This document shows positions 25,245 to 34,742 of a stretch of DNA of 64,000 bases, piece by piece (positions within the stretch are counted from its first letter, which is position 1; each line of letters opens with the position of its first letter). Position numbers and translations under genes: made by a program. The DNA comes from Phormidium tenue FACHB-1052 (lineage in GTDB: Bacteria > Cyanobacteriota > Cyanobacteriia > Phormidesmidales > Phormidesmidaceae). Under the pieces are notes generated by a model that searched no databases, had not been told where the DNA came from, and saw only the letters and a list, made by a program, of their open reading frames with translations. The stretch covers positions 372,001-436,000 of the forward strand of contig NZ_JACJQN010000002.1 of NCBI RefSeq assembly GCF_014696675.1, written 5' to 3'.

Positions 25245-27269
25245 ATGAGCCATTCCACCTCTGTAGTGGAAGAATTGCTGACCGCAATTCCCCAGCTAAG
25301 ACCTAGCCTCTACTTTAAAACCTCTCTAACCGCGTTGTCCCACGCGATGGAAGATCACGTGCTGGCGGGGACGGCGAAGTTTTTGGTAATCGCTAGCTTT
25401 CAGCAGGAGCGGTTTTATTTGCAGGAAGCCAATCGCTACCTGCGCATTGCTGAGCTGACCGATCAGGTCTATGTGCTGTCGGCTCTGGGTACTAGTTTTG
25501 TCAGCCGATCTGAGAACTACGAAACCATTGCCTTTGAACCCGACGATACCCTGACCCAGGAGTGGCATCTAGTGGTGGTGGGAGCTGACTACAGCGCCTG
25601 CTTGATCTGTCGAGAGCGATCGCCGGTTCCGGCCATAGATGGGCCCCACCTTGACCAAACCCGCCGGTTTGAGGGAATTTGGACTCAGGATCGCTACGTC
25701 AGTCAGCGGGCAGCGGCCATGCTGCTCGATCGCATTGCCGCCTACCGCCCTGATTTGGCCGACAAAGTTGCGATCGCCCGCCAGCGCTACATCGACCCAT
25801 CTCTAACCCCCACCGAGCGCCTCGACGGCAGCGGCGGCCCCGACCCCTTCACCCAGCGACTGGTCACCTACCTCCAAGCGGGGCAGTACAAGCTGCTCAA
25901 GGCCTACAAGGCCATCACCGCCCAAGAGCGGCGCGAGCGCTTGGTCAACTCCATTACCTCGGTGGTGCGGCAATCTCTCAACGCCGACGAAATTTTTGCC
26001 AAAGCCGCCCGCGAACTGGGCCAGGCGCTGCATGTCTGCCGCTGCTTGATCTATCCCTGTAGCGCCACCGATGCCACGGTGGTGATTGCCCACCAGCACC
26101 TCAACAGCAACGTTGAGTCGCTGCTGGGCGAGACTTGGCCCCTGGCCACCAATCCCCTATTTGACTACATTCAAGACACCAAAGAAATTGTCGCGATCGC
26201 CGACACCCAGGATCGCGAATCGCCCTTTAGCTATGAGCTAGAGGCCATTCAGCCCCTGATCGAGCGGTGGCAGATTCAGTCGTGGCTGATTGTGCCCCTC
26301 ACCTATCAGGGTCGCCTGGTGGGCCTGATCGAGCTGCACCACTGTCAACCCCAGCCCTACGAGTGGAGTGAAGACGATACGGCCCTGGTGGATGCGATCG
26401 CCACCCAGCTCAGCGTCGCCATCATTCAGGCTGAGGCCTACGCCAACCTGCAAGATCTAAACCAGCAGCTCGAAGCCCTCGATCGCACTCGCGCCAACCT
26501 AATTGCCATCACCGGCCACGAGCTGCGCACCCCCCTCTCGACGATTCAGGTCTGCCTCGAAAGCCTGGCCACCGAACCCGACATGCCCAACGAGCTGCGC
26601 CAGATCATGCTGCAATCGGCCCTCGAAGACGCCGAACGCATGCGCAAGCTGGTGCAAGACTTTCTCACCCTGTCGCGGCTCGAAAGCGGTCGCGTCGAGT
26701 GGAATCTGGAGTCGCTCTCCATTCAAGAGTGCGTCGATTTGGCCCTCAGCAGCATCCACGGCAGCCAGGACAGCGCCCCCACCCCCTCCATCAAAGTCAA
26801 AATTCCCAAACAGGTGCCCCTGGTGCGGGCCGACGGGGAATGGCTGGTCGAGGTGCTGGCTAAACTGCTCGACAACGCCCAAAAATTTACCCCAGCCACC
26901 GGCAAAATCACCATTCAGGTGACCCGCTCTAGCCCTACCCACCTGCAAGTGACCGTCGCCGACACCGGGCGCGGCATTGAGCCCAGCCGCCTGCATGTGG
27001 TGTTCGATCGCTTCTATCAAGAAGAAGGCGCACTGCGGCGGACTACCGGCGGTACGGGGCTGGGGCTGGCCATGTGCCGTCAAATTGTCGAGGGGCTAGG
27101 GGGCACGATCTGGGCCGAATCGGAGGGCAAAAACAAGGGCAGCCAGTTTCACTTCACGGTGCCCATTGCCCAGGGCAAACTCGACAGTCGCAGCAACCGC
27201 TCTACCGGAACGACCAAAAAGCAGCCTGCCACCCTGCCGGGCAATCCCTCCGTGCTGCTTGACGACTAG
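25245..27269 (+). CDS. DICT-GAF sensor histidine kinase
   Basis: The 674-aa protein has an N-terminal DICT domain (~10-190), a GAF domain (~235-395), a short coiled coil (NLQDLNQQLEALDRTRANL), HisKA with the phospho-acceptor H425 (ITGHELRTPLSTI) and HATPase_c (LLDNAQKFT, VADTGRGIE, GGTGLGLAMCRQIVEGLGG). The DICT domain is found with c-di-GMP and light or redox sensors and its ligand is not known. No membrane segment is seen. No response regulator is adjacent. It starts 200 bp after the amt terminator and may be unrelated to it. Confidence 0.93.
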   Translation: MSHSTSVVEELLTAIPQLRPSLYFKTSLTALSHAMEDHVLAGTAKFLVIASFQQERFYLQEANRYLRIAELTDQVYVLSALGTSFVSRSENYETIAFEPDDTLTQEWHLVVVGADYSACLICRERSPVPAIDGPHLDQTRRFEGIWTQDRYVSQRAAAMLLDRIAAYRPDLADKVAIARQRYIDPSLTPTERLDGSGGPDPFTQRLVTYLQAGQYKLLKAYKAITAQERRERLVNSITSVVRQSLNADEIFAKAARELGQALHVCRCLIYPCSATDATVVIAHQHLNSNVESLLGETWPLATNPLFDYIQDTKEIVAIADTQDRESPFSYELEAIQPLIERWQIQSWLIVPLTYQGRLVGLIELHHCQPQPYEWSEDDTALVDAIATQLSVAIIQAEAYANLQDLNQQLEALDRTRANLIAITGHELRTPLSTIQVCLESLATEPDMPNELRQIMLQSALEDAERMRKLVQDFLTLSRLESGRVEWNLESLSIQECVDLALSSIHGSQDSAPTPSIKVKIPKQVPLVRADGEWLVEVLAKLLDNAQKFTPATGKITIQVTRSSPTHLQVTVADTGRGIEPSRLHVVFDRFYQEEGALRRTTGGTGLGLAMCRQIVEGLGGTIWAESEGKNKGSQFHFTVPIAQGKLDSRSNRSTGTTKKQPATLPGNPSVLLDD

Positions 27270-27350
27270 GTCTGAGGGGTATCTCGGTGCCCTGGCGAGC
27301 CAAGGCGTGGCATGATGGCCGTATCTGATCAGCAGAATTAGAGGCTGGGT

Positions 27351-28655
27351 ATGGGCGACTCTCCACAACCTAATCCCTCCAATGACAGCTCGTCGTGGGC
27401 CTCTCCAGTGCTAGAGGCCTGGCAACTGCTGCGCGATCGCATTGGCCAACTCCGGCCTGACCAGCAGCTCAGCCGCTGGTTCAATATCGACGATGACAAA
27501 GTGGTCGAAATTCTAGCAGCGGTGCGTGAGCAATTGCCCACCACCGAAGCCCTGCTGATTGGCAAACCCCAGGCGGGTAAAAGCTCCATTGTGCGAGGCC
27601 TGACCGGGGTTTCAGCCGATATTATTGGTCAGGGTTTCAAACCCCACACCCAACACACCCAGCGCTACGCCTACCCCTCTGAAGATCTGCCCCTGCTGAT
27701 CTTTACCGATACCGTAGGGCTAGGGGATGTGACCCAGGCCACCGAGGCCATCATTACTGAACTGGTCAACGACCTCAACAGTGAAACCCGGACGGCCCGC
27801 ATTTTAGTTCTGACGGTCAAAATCAACGATTTTGCCACCGACACCCTGCGCCAGATCGCCATTCGTCTGCGTCAGCAGTTTCCCACCGTGCCCTGCCTGC
27901 TGGTGGTCACCTCCAGCCACGAGGTCTATCCTCCAGACCAGGATAACCATCCGCCCTACCCGCCCGAGCTAGAGGCCGTGCAGCGTCCCTTTCAAGCCGT
28001 GCAAGCCAATTTTGAGGGCTTGGCCGATCGCACCGTGCTGATCGACTTCACCCTTGACGAAGACGGCTTTGACCCGGTGTTCTACGGCCTTGACGCGATG
28101 CGCGACGCCTTAGCTGACCTGCTCCCCGAGGCCGAGGCCCAGGCTCTCTACAAGCTATTGGACGAGCAGGCCGAGGCCGCTAACCAGCTAGGAAATCTCT
28201 ACCGTGACGTGGGACGGCACTACATTTCTGCTTTTGCGGTGATCGCGGCCACCCTGGGGGCGGTGCCCCTCCCCTTTGCCACCATGCCGGTGCTCACTGC
28301 ACTTCAGGTATCGATGGTGGGGCTGTTGGGCAAGCTCTACGGCCAAACCCTAAGTCCTTCTCAAGCTGGAGGGCTAATTAGCGCGATCGCAGGTGGCTTT
28401 TTTGCCCAGGCCGTCGGGCGCGAGCTGATCAAATTTATCCCCGGCTTTGGCAGCGTGGTAGCGGCCTCCTGGGCAGCGGCCTACACCTGGGCTTTAGGCG
28501 AAGGAGCCTGCGTCTACTTCGGCGACCTGATGGGGGGCAAAAAACCCGACCCTAAAAAGATCCAGGCTGCCATGAAAGAAGCCTTTACCGCCGCCAAAGA
28601 TCGCTTCAAAGGCAATGCTTTAGAAGCTGGCCCCTCTGACCCCAAGGAAGTTTAG
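27351..28655 (+). CDS. GTPase with C-terminal DUF697 membrane domain
   Basis: The 434-aa protein has a G domain with the P-loop G71-KPQAGKSS, switch block DTVGLGDV and a G4-like VVTSSHE in place of NKxD. The C-terminal third (from about residue 280) is a DUF697-type region with hydrophobic helices (AFAVIAATLGAVPLPFATM, AGGLISAIAGGFFAQAVG), followed by a Lys-rich tail. Relatives of this YcjF/Era-like group are linked to envelope stress and membranes. The function in cyanobacteria is not established. It is 81 bp downstream of the DICT kinase on the same strand and converges with the PTPA-CTERM gene, 8 bp apart. Confidence 0.85.
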   Translation: MGDSPQPNPSNDSSSWASPVLEAWQLLRDRIGQLRPDQQLSRWFNIDDDKVVEILAAVREQLPTTEALLIGKPQAGKSSIVRGLTGVSADIIGQGFKPHTQHTQRYAYPSEDLPLLIFTDTVGLGDVTQATEAIITELVNDLNSETRTARILVLTVKINDFATDTLRQIAIRLRQQFPTVPCLLVVTSSHEVYPPDQDNHPPYPPELEAVQRPFQAVQANFEGLADRTVLIDFTLDEDGFDPVFYGLDAMRDALADLLPEAEAQALYKLLDEQAEAANQLGNLYRDVGRHYISAFAVIAATLGAVPLPFATMPVLTALQVSMVGLLGKLYGQTLSPSQAGGLISAIAGGFFAQAVGRELIKFIPGFGSVVAASWAAAYTWALGEGACVYFGDLMGGKKPDPKKIQAAMKEAFTAAKDRFKGNALEAGPSDPKEV

Positions 28656-28663
28656 CGCTGGGT

Positions 28664-29296
28664 TTAATCTGATTGATCGTCCTCACGTCGCTGGCGCAAA
28701 ATTGCTAGACCCATGCCAACTAGCCCAGGCAGCAGCGCCGGAGTCGGTACAGGGGTTGGCTCAGGAGTTGGTTCTACCGTCAAATCGATTTTGAAACCCA
28801 GCTTTCCAGGAATCTGGGTCAGATCGGTCACGTTATCTGGAGCAAAGCCCAATGGAAAAACCACATCAATCCAATTGTTTGCCACCTGCGTAATCATCGG
28901 GGCTTTACCAAAAACCAAGCTGCCGAGGAGAGGCGTGACCGTAAAGCCAGTCACGCTTTTCTGGCCTGGCAGACCAAAGTCGGGTGCCTTAAATCTATAG
29001 ATGTCTTGCCCGGAAGCGACATTGCTAAATCGAGAATTTAGGACAAACAAGATTGAGTTGTCACCTAGATCAATATCCCAAATGCCGCCAAACTGCTCCA
29101 GCTCTACCTCTGAGCCAACAACGGCAACATCGGTTGGCCCTTGGAAAATTTCAGGGTCTAGGTCATCTTTATCGAGCAGGTTTGTAACCGTGACGGTTTT
29201 ACCTAGCGAGAATGCCTGAGCTGAGTCAGCCCAAACTATACACAGCATCAGGGCAGTACCCACGATCAGGCCAATGCCTGTGAGTCTCTCCTTCAT
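28664..29296 (-). CDS. PTPA-CTERM sorting-domain secreted protein
   Basis: The start is ATG 29296 (MKERLTGIGLIVG), with TGGAG six to seven bases upstream. A signal peptide ends near DSAQAF. The ~140-residue central part is beta-rich and not assigned. The C-terminus has a Pro/Thr spacer (PTPEPTPVPTPALLPGLVG), one short hydrophobic helix and the basic tail RQRRED, which is the PTPA-CTERM form of the PEP-CTERM exosortase signal found in Leptolyngbya-like cyanobacteria. The mature protein is probably exported and tied to the outer surface or exopolysaccharide. No exosortase gene is in the window. Confidence 0.85.
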   Translation of the reverse strand: MKERLTGIGLIVGTALMLCIVWADSAQAFSLGKTVTVTNLLDKDDLDPEIFQGPTDVAVVGSEVELEQFGGIWDIDLGDNSILFVLNSRFSNVASGQDIYRFKAPDFGLPGQKSVTGFTVTPLLGSLVFGKAPMITQVANNWIDVVFPLGFAPDNVTDLTQIPGKLGFKIDLTVEPTPEPTPVPTPALLPGLVGMGLAILRQRREDDQSD

Positions 29297-29516
29297 CTGC
29301 TTCTCCAGAACGGGGGCTGTCAATAACTACGAGAGGCAGATGCACAATCCGGGTGACTCGCGGGCAAACCTGCGCCTTTAGCGCGGTTCATACTCCGCTC
29401 ACGTTCTAACAAAAAACACGGAGATGGGCCTCAGATCAAGTCAGAAAGTTTACCGAGTGTTGACAAACCTGTCAGTATTTCGCGGCGATCGCCCTTAAGG
29501 TGCAATCCAGGCAGTG

Positions 29517-29541
29517 AACCAAACTTTTCGAAAATTTGGTT
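29517..29541. promoter_or_regulatory. palindromic candidate operator
   Basis: AACCAAAC-TTTTCG is mirrored by CGAAAA-TTTGGTT with a one-base offset. It lies between divergent genes (the PTPA-CTERM gene and the GAF-LuxR gene), about 100 bp before the regulator's start, and could be an operator for either. Confidence 0.45.
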
Positions 29542-29548
29542 GGACAAT

Positions 29549-29576
29549 TTGACACAAAAGCTCTTAGGCGTGTCAA
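29549..29576. promoter_or_regulatory. TTGACAC/GTGTCAA inverted repeat
   Basis: Perfect 7-bp arms (29549-29555 and 29570-29576) are separated by 14 bases. TTGACA could also be a -35 box. It lies 65 bp upstream of the GAF-LuxR gene and may bind that regulator. Confidence 0.4.
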
Positions 29577-29641
29577 CCGATACAGTGTATCAGCCGAGTT
29601 CAATTCAACCTATAGACAGAACATGTCAGAAAGGCTCGTGA

Positions 29642-31087
29642 GTGCTGCTCCCGCAGGTGTCGGAAAGCCCTAGCGTTGATTTGCCCAACCAAACTCGGCT
29701 GCTGCTCGATCTGCAGCGGGTCAATAAGATTGCCCAGCGGCTGTCAGGATGCCTTGATGTCGAGACCATTGCCCGGTTCATCACCAATGGGTTGGTCGAT
29801 CAGTTTGGCTGCGCGTTTGCTCGCATCTGGGTCGTAGAACCGGAGCAAACAACCCTCCGACTGGTGGCCTCTTCAGGGTTATATACCCACACCAACGGCT
29901 TCTTTGCGCGGGTGCCCATGGGAGCCTACAAGGTCGGTAAGATTGCCCAAAACCGAGTCCCCTTTCTCAGCAATCGCCTGGCCGAAGAGTCCTGGGTCAA
30001 GGATCGAGACTGGGCGATCGCCAACAACATTCAGGGGTTTGCGGGCTACCCGCTAATGACCGGCGATCGCGTCATTGGCGTGCTGGCCACCTTTAGCCGC
30101 AGCCCCATGGCAGCGGAGTTTTTAGAGGTGTTGCAGGTGCTCTGCATGACCGCGACTATCGCCCTTGATGCGGCGCTGAGCGTTGAGACCAAACCCATGA
30201 ACCCAGCGGTCGTCTCGGCCCAGCGATCGACCCTATCTGACCAGCTAGCGACAATTTTGAAGACCACCACCATGGCATTGGTGGGTACCGAAACAGCGCT
30301 GCCGGTTTCTATTAGCCACGTCTTTGTTCAGTTAGCTGAGCTACTGGACGAGTTTAACTGTGACTATGCTCGGCTGGTCTACGGGGCAACCGATGTAGTG
30401 CTAGAAGCGCTCGTGGCGAGCCCGCCCTTCGATGGTGCCCAAACTGCTGCTGACGCAGCGGCCCAGTGGCGATCGCGCTGTCACCAACTGCGGTTTATGG
30501 CTACCTGTCTGGGGGGCAGCCTGCAAACCCAGCCCGGCCCCCAGCAGCAGATGGTGCAAATTACTTTGCAAGCCCCCTACACCAGTGGGCGACTAGGAGC
30601 CAAGGTCAGCATTCAGTGCTCCACAGCCCTGGTGCAAGTAGCCCTCACCTGCATGGCCTACAAAGCCCGGTTGACGGTATGCGATCCCTTTGATCCAGAG
30701 GCCGTCGTCATTACCGATAGCGAACCTACTGCCCAGGAGGCGACCTGCACGATTTGGGTACGAGTTAAGGCGTTGCCCCCACCGTCGGTCAAGGCCGTGA
30801 TCGATTGGACAATAAATGTTGAGCAACTGCGACAGGTTGTCCAGCGGGTGAGCCAGGGGCAACCAGTAGAAGCAACCGCCAGTGACCCCAGCTACCCGCG
30901 TCCGTCTGAGCGGGAGCGAGAGATTATGGCGCTGCTGGCCCAGGGGCTGCGCGATCGCGACATTGCCAACCGCCTCTACATCAGCGAGAGCACGGTAAAG
31001 TTCCACATCAACAACAGCCTCACTAAGCTACAGGCAAAAAACCGCTATCAGGCCGTCTACCAGGCCGCCATCCAAGGGTGGATCTAA
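29642..31087 (+). CDS. GAF-domain LuxR-type transcriptional regulator
   Basis: The 481-aa protein has an N-terminal GAF domain (~25-175; VNKIAQRLSGCLDVETIARF, FARIWVV), a middle region (~200-400) of unknown type, and a C-terminal LuxR HTH (~420-475; PSEREREIMALLAQGLRDRDIANRLYI... split as SERERE and STVKFHINNSLTKL). No receiver domain is present, so control is probably by ligand or partner binding at GAF. I choose GTG 29642 because AGAAAGG lies seven bases upstream. It diverges from the PTPA-CTERM gene, and the inverted repeats between them are possible self-binding sites. Confidence 0.88.
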   Translation: MLLPQVSESPSVDLPNQTRLLLDLQRVNKIAQRLSGCLDVETIARFITNGLVDQFGCAFARIWVVEPEQTTLRLVASSGLYTHTNGFFARVPMGAYKVGKIAQNRVPFLSNRLAEESWVKDRDWAIANNIQGFAGYPLMTGDRVIGVLATFSRSPMAAEFLEVLQVLCMTATIALDAALSVETKPMNPAVVSAQRSTLSDQLATILKTTTMALVGTETALPVSISHVFVQLAELLDEFNCDYARLVYGATDVVLEALVASPPFDGAQTAADAAAQWRSRCHQLRFMATCLGGSLQTQPGPQQQMVQITLQAPYTSGRLGAKVSIQCSTALVQVALTCMAYKARLTVCDPFDPEAVVITDSEPTAQEATCTIWVRVKALPPPSVKAVIDWTINVEQLRQVVQRVSQGQPVEATASDPSYPRPSEREREIMALLAQGLRDRDIANRLYISESTVKFHINNSLTKLQAKNRYQAVYQAAIQGWI

Positions 31088-31193
31088 TCTCGAATGGCTC
31101 TAAAGCCCACGTCCCAAGGATTTCGGCGGCTGCGAAATGGGTACAGTAACTCTACACGTGAGCCAGATTCCTAGCTTTAGGAGCACAACCCCG

Positions 31194-31496
31194 ATGGATG
31201 ATCTAATTAGCCTTCTCGTTCAAGTTCTGATTGCCTTGGCCTGCGCTTTCACAGCCAATGTCCTAGTGCCTAGACAAGTGCCGGGCAAGCTATTGGGCCT
31301 GGTGCTGATTGGTCTAATCGGCGTATTTGTCGGGCAGTGGGTCGCCGACTACCTGCTGCAACAATACAGCTTTAGCCTGCCCTGGCTGACCTGGAGCTTT
31401 CAGGGGGTGCCGCTGGTACCATCGATTATCGGTTCAACCATTGTGCTCTACATCGTCACAGCGTTTTTAAGCTGGGGCCGCTATGGCAATCGGTAG
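31194..31496 (+). CDS. GlsB/YeaQ/YmgE-like small membrane protein
   Basis: The 100-aa product begins MDDLISLLVQVLIALACAF; AGGAG lies about ten bases upstream, so I prefer 31194 over 31137. It has three membrane segments with small-residue spacing (GKLLGLVLIGLIGVFVGQW and the IIGSTIVLYIVTAF helix), the transglycosylase-associated-protein-like pattern. The family is stress-associated but its role is unclear. It converges with the sulfite-oxidase-like gene, 2 bp apart. Confidence 0.75.
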   Translation: MDDLISLLVQVLIALACAFTANVLVPRQVPGKLLGLVLIGLIGVFVGQWVADYLLQQYSFSLPWLTWSFQGVPLVPSIIGSTIVLYIVTAFLSWGRYGNR

Positions 31497-31498
31497 GG

Positions 31499-32095
31499 CT
31501 AGCGATCGCTGTAGCGCTCCTCCGCCCAGGGTTCGCCCCGCTCGTGGTAGCCATTGCGCTCCCAAAAACCCAGGGCCGGGGCACCCAGAAACTCTACGCC
31601 ATTAATCCATTTGGCGCTTTTCCAGGCGTAGAGATGGGGCACCACTAGGCGCATGGGGCCACCGTGCTCGGCGGGCAGAGGCTCACCTTCTAAGGTGTGG
31701 GCAAAAAAGTTTTCGGGTCGAACCAAGTCGGCCAGGGTGAGGTTGGTGGTGTAGCCGCCGTAGCAGTGCAGCATGACGTGGGTGGCCTCGGGATCCACCA
31801 CTAGCTGCGCCATCAAGTCGGTGACGCGCACGCCCCGCCAGGTGACATCCAGTTTTGACCAGGTGGTGACACAGTGAAAATCGGCGGTGATTTCCACCTG
31901 GGGCAGCGCCATCATCTCGTCCCAGGTAAAGGTTTTTGCCTGAGCTAGACCCATGATGCTCAAGGTCCAGTCAGCCTGAGCAATGTGGGGGGTCTCGCCG
32001 TAGGTGAGCACCGGAAAACCCTTAGCCAAATGCTGACCGGGGGGAACGCGATCAGCTAACTCCGCGCCTGGTTTGTGGAAAAACTTGCCGGCCAT
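31499..32095 (-). CDS. molybdopterin-dependent oxidoreductase, YedY/sulfite-oxidase-like
   Basis: The 198-aa form from ATG 32095 contains a single Oxidored_molyb domain. The Mo-ligand Cys is in ADFHCVTTWSKLDVTWRGV, followed by HCYGGYTTNL, AEHGGPMRLVVPHLYAWKSAKW and NGVEF, which are family signatures. No Tat signal is seen, so it is likely cytosolic, unlike exported YedY. No haem or dimerisation domain is attached. The natural substrate is unknown. The next gene upstream, a tiny zinc-ribbon protein, is on the same strand with 48 bp between. Confidence 0.9.
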   Translation of the reverse strand: MAGKFFHKPGAELADRVPPGQHLAKGFPVLTYGETPHIAQADWTLSIMGLAQAKTFTWDEMMALPQVEITADFHCVTTWSKLDVTWRGVRVTDLMAQLVVDPEATHVMLHCYGGYTTNLTLADLVRPENFFAHTLEGEPLPAEHGGPMRLVVPHLYAWKSAKWINGVEFLGAPALGFWERNGYHERGEPWAEERYSDR

Positions 32096-32143
32096 GGTGC
32101 CTCGCAAATTAGGGCACCTCTATTGTTACCCAGATCTGAGTTC

Positions 32144-32296
32144 CTAGGCAGCGCGATCGCGAATTAGGCGCTTCAGCCAGTGGCGCGATCGCACATCAAC
32201 GTAAGCTTTACAGCTTGAGCACTGGCGAATACCGCGCACCCCAATGCGCAGTAGTTGGCGATTGTTGCAGTGAGGACAGGGGTGTTGCTGAGCCAT
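32144..32296 (-). CDS. 50-aa zinc-ribbon protein
   Basis: This short frame codes for MAQQHPCPHCNNRQLLRIG, then RGIRQCSSCKAYVDV, and ends RLIRDRAA. The spacing CPHC...CSSC is a classic four-Cys zinc ribbon. The C-terminus is basic and could bind nucleic acid. The start is ATG 32296; no strong ribosome-binding site is seen. It is short, but the paired Cys motif and codon use support a real gene. It is upstream of the molybdopterin oxidoreductase on the same strand. Confidence 0.65.
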   Translation of the reverse strand: MAQQHPCPHCNNRQLLRIGVRGIRQCSSCKAYVDVRSRHWLKRLIRDRAA

Positions 32297-32554
32297 AACT
32301 TATTTAGGAAGAACTGCACCAAAGTTGGTTTGTTGGGTCACTAACGTTGGCTAAGAGAGGTGCGCTGGTCACAGACCGGCCCGATCCGCCCTATCGTTAT
32401 TGTGATGGTTTGCCCTTGTCTGTCAGAGTGCCCAGAGACAGAGCCTAAATTGTCTATGGGTCTACCTTTACAACCGCATTGCCCCAAACAAACACTGCAC
32501 CCCAGTCATAAGACCAGGGTGCAGCGGCTAATTGACTCACCAACTCATTCGGGT

Positions 32555-34165
32555 CTAGTCGATTTGGGAGGACATAACAGTGGGCAGTTCAGCCACTGTC
32601 ACCTGAGGCGCAACTAGCACATGGGCGTAGAGCGGCGAAGTTGGGGCAGATGCTAGCAGGGTATGCTGCACACGGCTAGCCACCTCAACGGTCTTAGCAT
32701 CATAAACCTGAGTGGCAAGCTTGGGGTAGAGACCAATCCCAATGATCGGCACCAGCAGACAGGCCGCCACAAAGGCTTCGCGGGGGCGAATGTCGATGAT
32801 GTTGGGTACCTTAGCCACCACCTTACCCGCGTCACCGTAGAAAATGCGGCGCAGCATCGAGAGCAGGTAAATGGGCGACAGCACCACACCCACGGCAGCA
32901 CCGATAATAATCACGGTCTTAAAGGTGGTGCTGTAGACATCACTGGTGGCCATACCGAGGAACACCGCGATCTCGCTGACAAACCCGCTCATGCCGGGCA
33001 GGGCTAGCGAGGCCATCGAAGCAGCGGTAAAGAAGGCGAAGCTGGTGGGCATCTTGCGAGCGATGCCACCCATCTCATCCATGTCGAGGGTGTGGGTGCG
33101 CTCGTAGGTCACCCCAGACAAAAAGAACATCACCGCTGCAATCAGCCCGTGGGAGATCATTTGCAGCATAGCGCCACTCATACCCAGGGTAGTGAAAGCC
33201 GAGCAGCCAATCAGCACAAAGCCCATGTGGGCCACCGATGAGTAGGCCATGCGGCGCTTGAGGTTGTCTTGGCCAAAGGCAGTCATCGACGCATAAATCA
33301 CGTTGACCACGCCGAGAATAGCTAGGAAAGGCGCAAAGTAGAGATGGGCATCGGGCAGCATCTCAATGTTCATGCGAATCAGGCCATAGCCCGCCATCTT
33401 GAGCAGTACCCCAGCCAAGATCATCGAGACGGCAGCGGGGGCTTCACTGTGGGCATCGGGCAGCCAGGTGTGCAGTGGGAAAATCGGTAATTTAACCGCA
33501 AAGGCTACTAGGAAAGCTGCGTAGACCAGGAGTTGGAAGGTCAAGCTGTAGTCTTTTTGGGCCAGCTCCGTCAGGTTAAATGTAACGGTATCGCCGTAGA
33601 AAGCCATGGCCAAGGCTGCCACCAAAATGAAGACAGAACCAATGGCGGTGTAGAGAATAAATTTAGTTGCGGCATAGAGGCGTTTTTTGCCGCCCCAAAT
33701 GGAAATTAGCAGGTAAACCGGCACCAGCTCTAATTCCCACATCAAAAAGAACATCACCAGATCCTGGGCCAAAAAGACCCCAACCTGGGCGCTGTACATC
33801 ACCAGCAGCAGGCTGAAGTAGAGGCGAGGACGGTGGGTGATATTCCACGAAGCCAAAATAGCCAGGGTCGTTACCAGACCACTCAGCACCACCAGCGGCA
33901 TAGCTAGGCCATCGGCCCCAAGTGACCAGGTGATGCCCACCTGAGGCACCCAGTCATAGCTTTCTACCAGCTGTAGACCGGGCTGGTTGAGATTGTAGAA
34001 GTTAATAAACGTGTAGAGAATTAGCGAAAACTCGATGAAGCCAATGCCCAGGGCGTACCAGCGTAGAGTTTGCCCATTGCGATTGGGCAGCACCGGTATC
34101 GGCAAAATCGCCAGTAAAGGCAATAAAACTAGGGTCGTTAGCCACGGAAATTGCTCGGTTAGCAT
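32555..34165 (-). CDS. ndhD: NAD(P)H-quinone oxidoreductase subunit 4
   Basis: NdhD is a proton-pumping membrane subunit of the NDH-1 complex, which serves respiration, cyclic electron flow and, with other NdhD/F isoforms, CO2 uptake. The 536-aa protein has about 14 membrane segments. Diagnostic blocks are [33 protein letters not shown] (Glu in the proton path), [19 protein letters not shown] and [16 protein letters not shown]. The sequence looks more like NdhD1/D2 (respiratory) than D3/D4, but this is inference. No ndhF lies next to it. ATG 34165 is the first good start. Confidence 0.95.
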   Translation of the reverse strand: MLTEQFPWLTTLVLLPLLAILPIPVLPNRNGQTLRWYALGIGFIEFSLILYTFINFYNLNQPGLQLVESYDWVPQVGITWSLGADGLAMPLVVLSGLVTTLAILASWNITHRPRLYFSLLLVMYSAQVGVFLAQDLVMFFLMWELELVPVYLLISIWGGKKRLYAATKFILYTAIGSVFILVAALAMAFYGDTVTFNLTELAQKDYSLTFQLLVYAAFLVAFAVKLPIFPLHTWLPDAHSEAPAAVSMILAGVLLKMAGYGLIRMNIEMLPDAHLYFAPFLAILGVVNVIYASMTAFGQDNLKRRMAYSSVAHMGFVLIGCSAFTTLGMSGAMLQMISHGLIAAVMFFLSGVTYERTHTLDMDEMGGIARKMPTSFAFFTAASMASLALPGMSGFVSEIAVFLGMATSDVYSTTFKTVIIIGAAVGVVLSPIYLLSMLRRIFYGDAGKVVAKVPNIIDIRPREAFVAACLLVPIIGIGLYPKLATQVYDAKTVEVASRVQHTLLASAPTSPLYAHVLVAPQVTVAELPTVMSSQID

Positions 34166-34742
34166 GACAATTCGCGTGAGTAGTACTACAGAAACAGCCA
34201 GCGCATTCAGATTCCGGTTTTAGTGTCTGATTCGAGGCGGACACACACCCTTGGGCGTAGTCATCTAGATAAGACGAGCTACAAATGCTGTTCGCGGCGG
34301 CCTACCCTAGGCAGGAGGTCGGAGGACTTCAGCGAGCGAGCCGTAGCCTAAAAGGCACGACGAAGTAACAAACCGGACTGCAAGATCGATAGAGAGATAT
34401 ACCTATCTTCGCGCCCGTCCCTAGTATAGGAAACTTAATAAACATTTGATAAGTAATTTCCGCCCAAAATCGCAAAATATTGATGTCTTAGGGGCTGCTG
34501 TGAAGGCTGTGCAAGCATTTTAGGCGCTTTTTACCTTTGAATTAATTGAAGCAAACACTCACATTTAGATACGTCAATACCTAAAACGTTACATTTGCCC
34601 GCGCTCATCTAGACCACAGGCGGAACGTCGTGGCCTGATGGTCGGGATTCGTGTGGCCTTAAGAAGTCTTGATTTACTGAGCTGTCATTCGGAACACAGC
34701 CCCAACACTTTGCGATCTGTGGGGACTGGCGGTTCAGTGTGG
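34166..34742. other. 577-bp intergenic region upstream of ndhD
   Basis: It contains the ndhD promoter region. A stretch at about 34295-34375 (GAGCGAGCCGTAGCC ... GACGAAGTAAC) resembles short repeated intergenic elements of cyanobacteria. The part at 34430-34580 is AT-rich. No ORF, tRNA or clear terminator was found. Confidence 0.4.

Noticed and set aside
25803-27083. Long antisense frames opposite the DICT histidine kinase
   Set aside because: The plus-strand kinase has all motifs in order; the antisense products are shadows.
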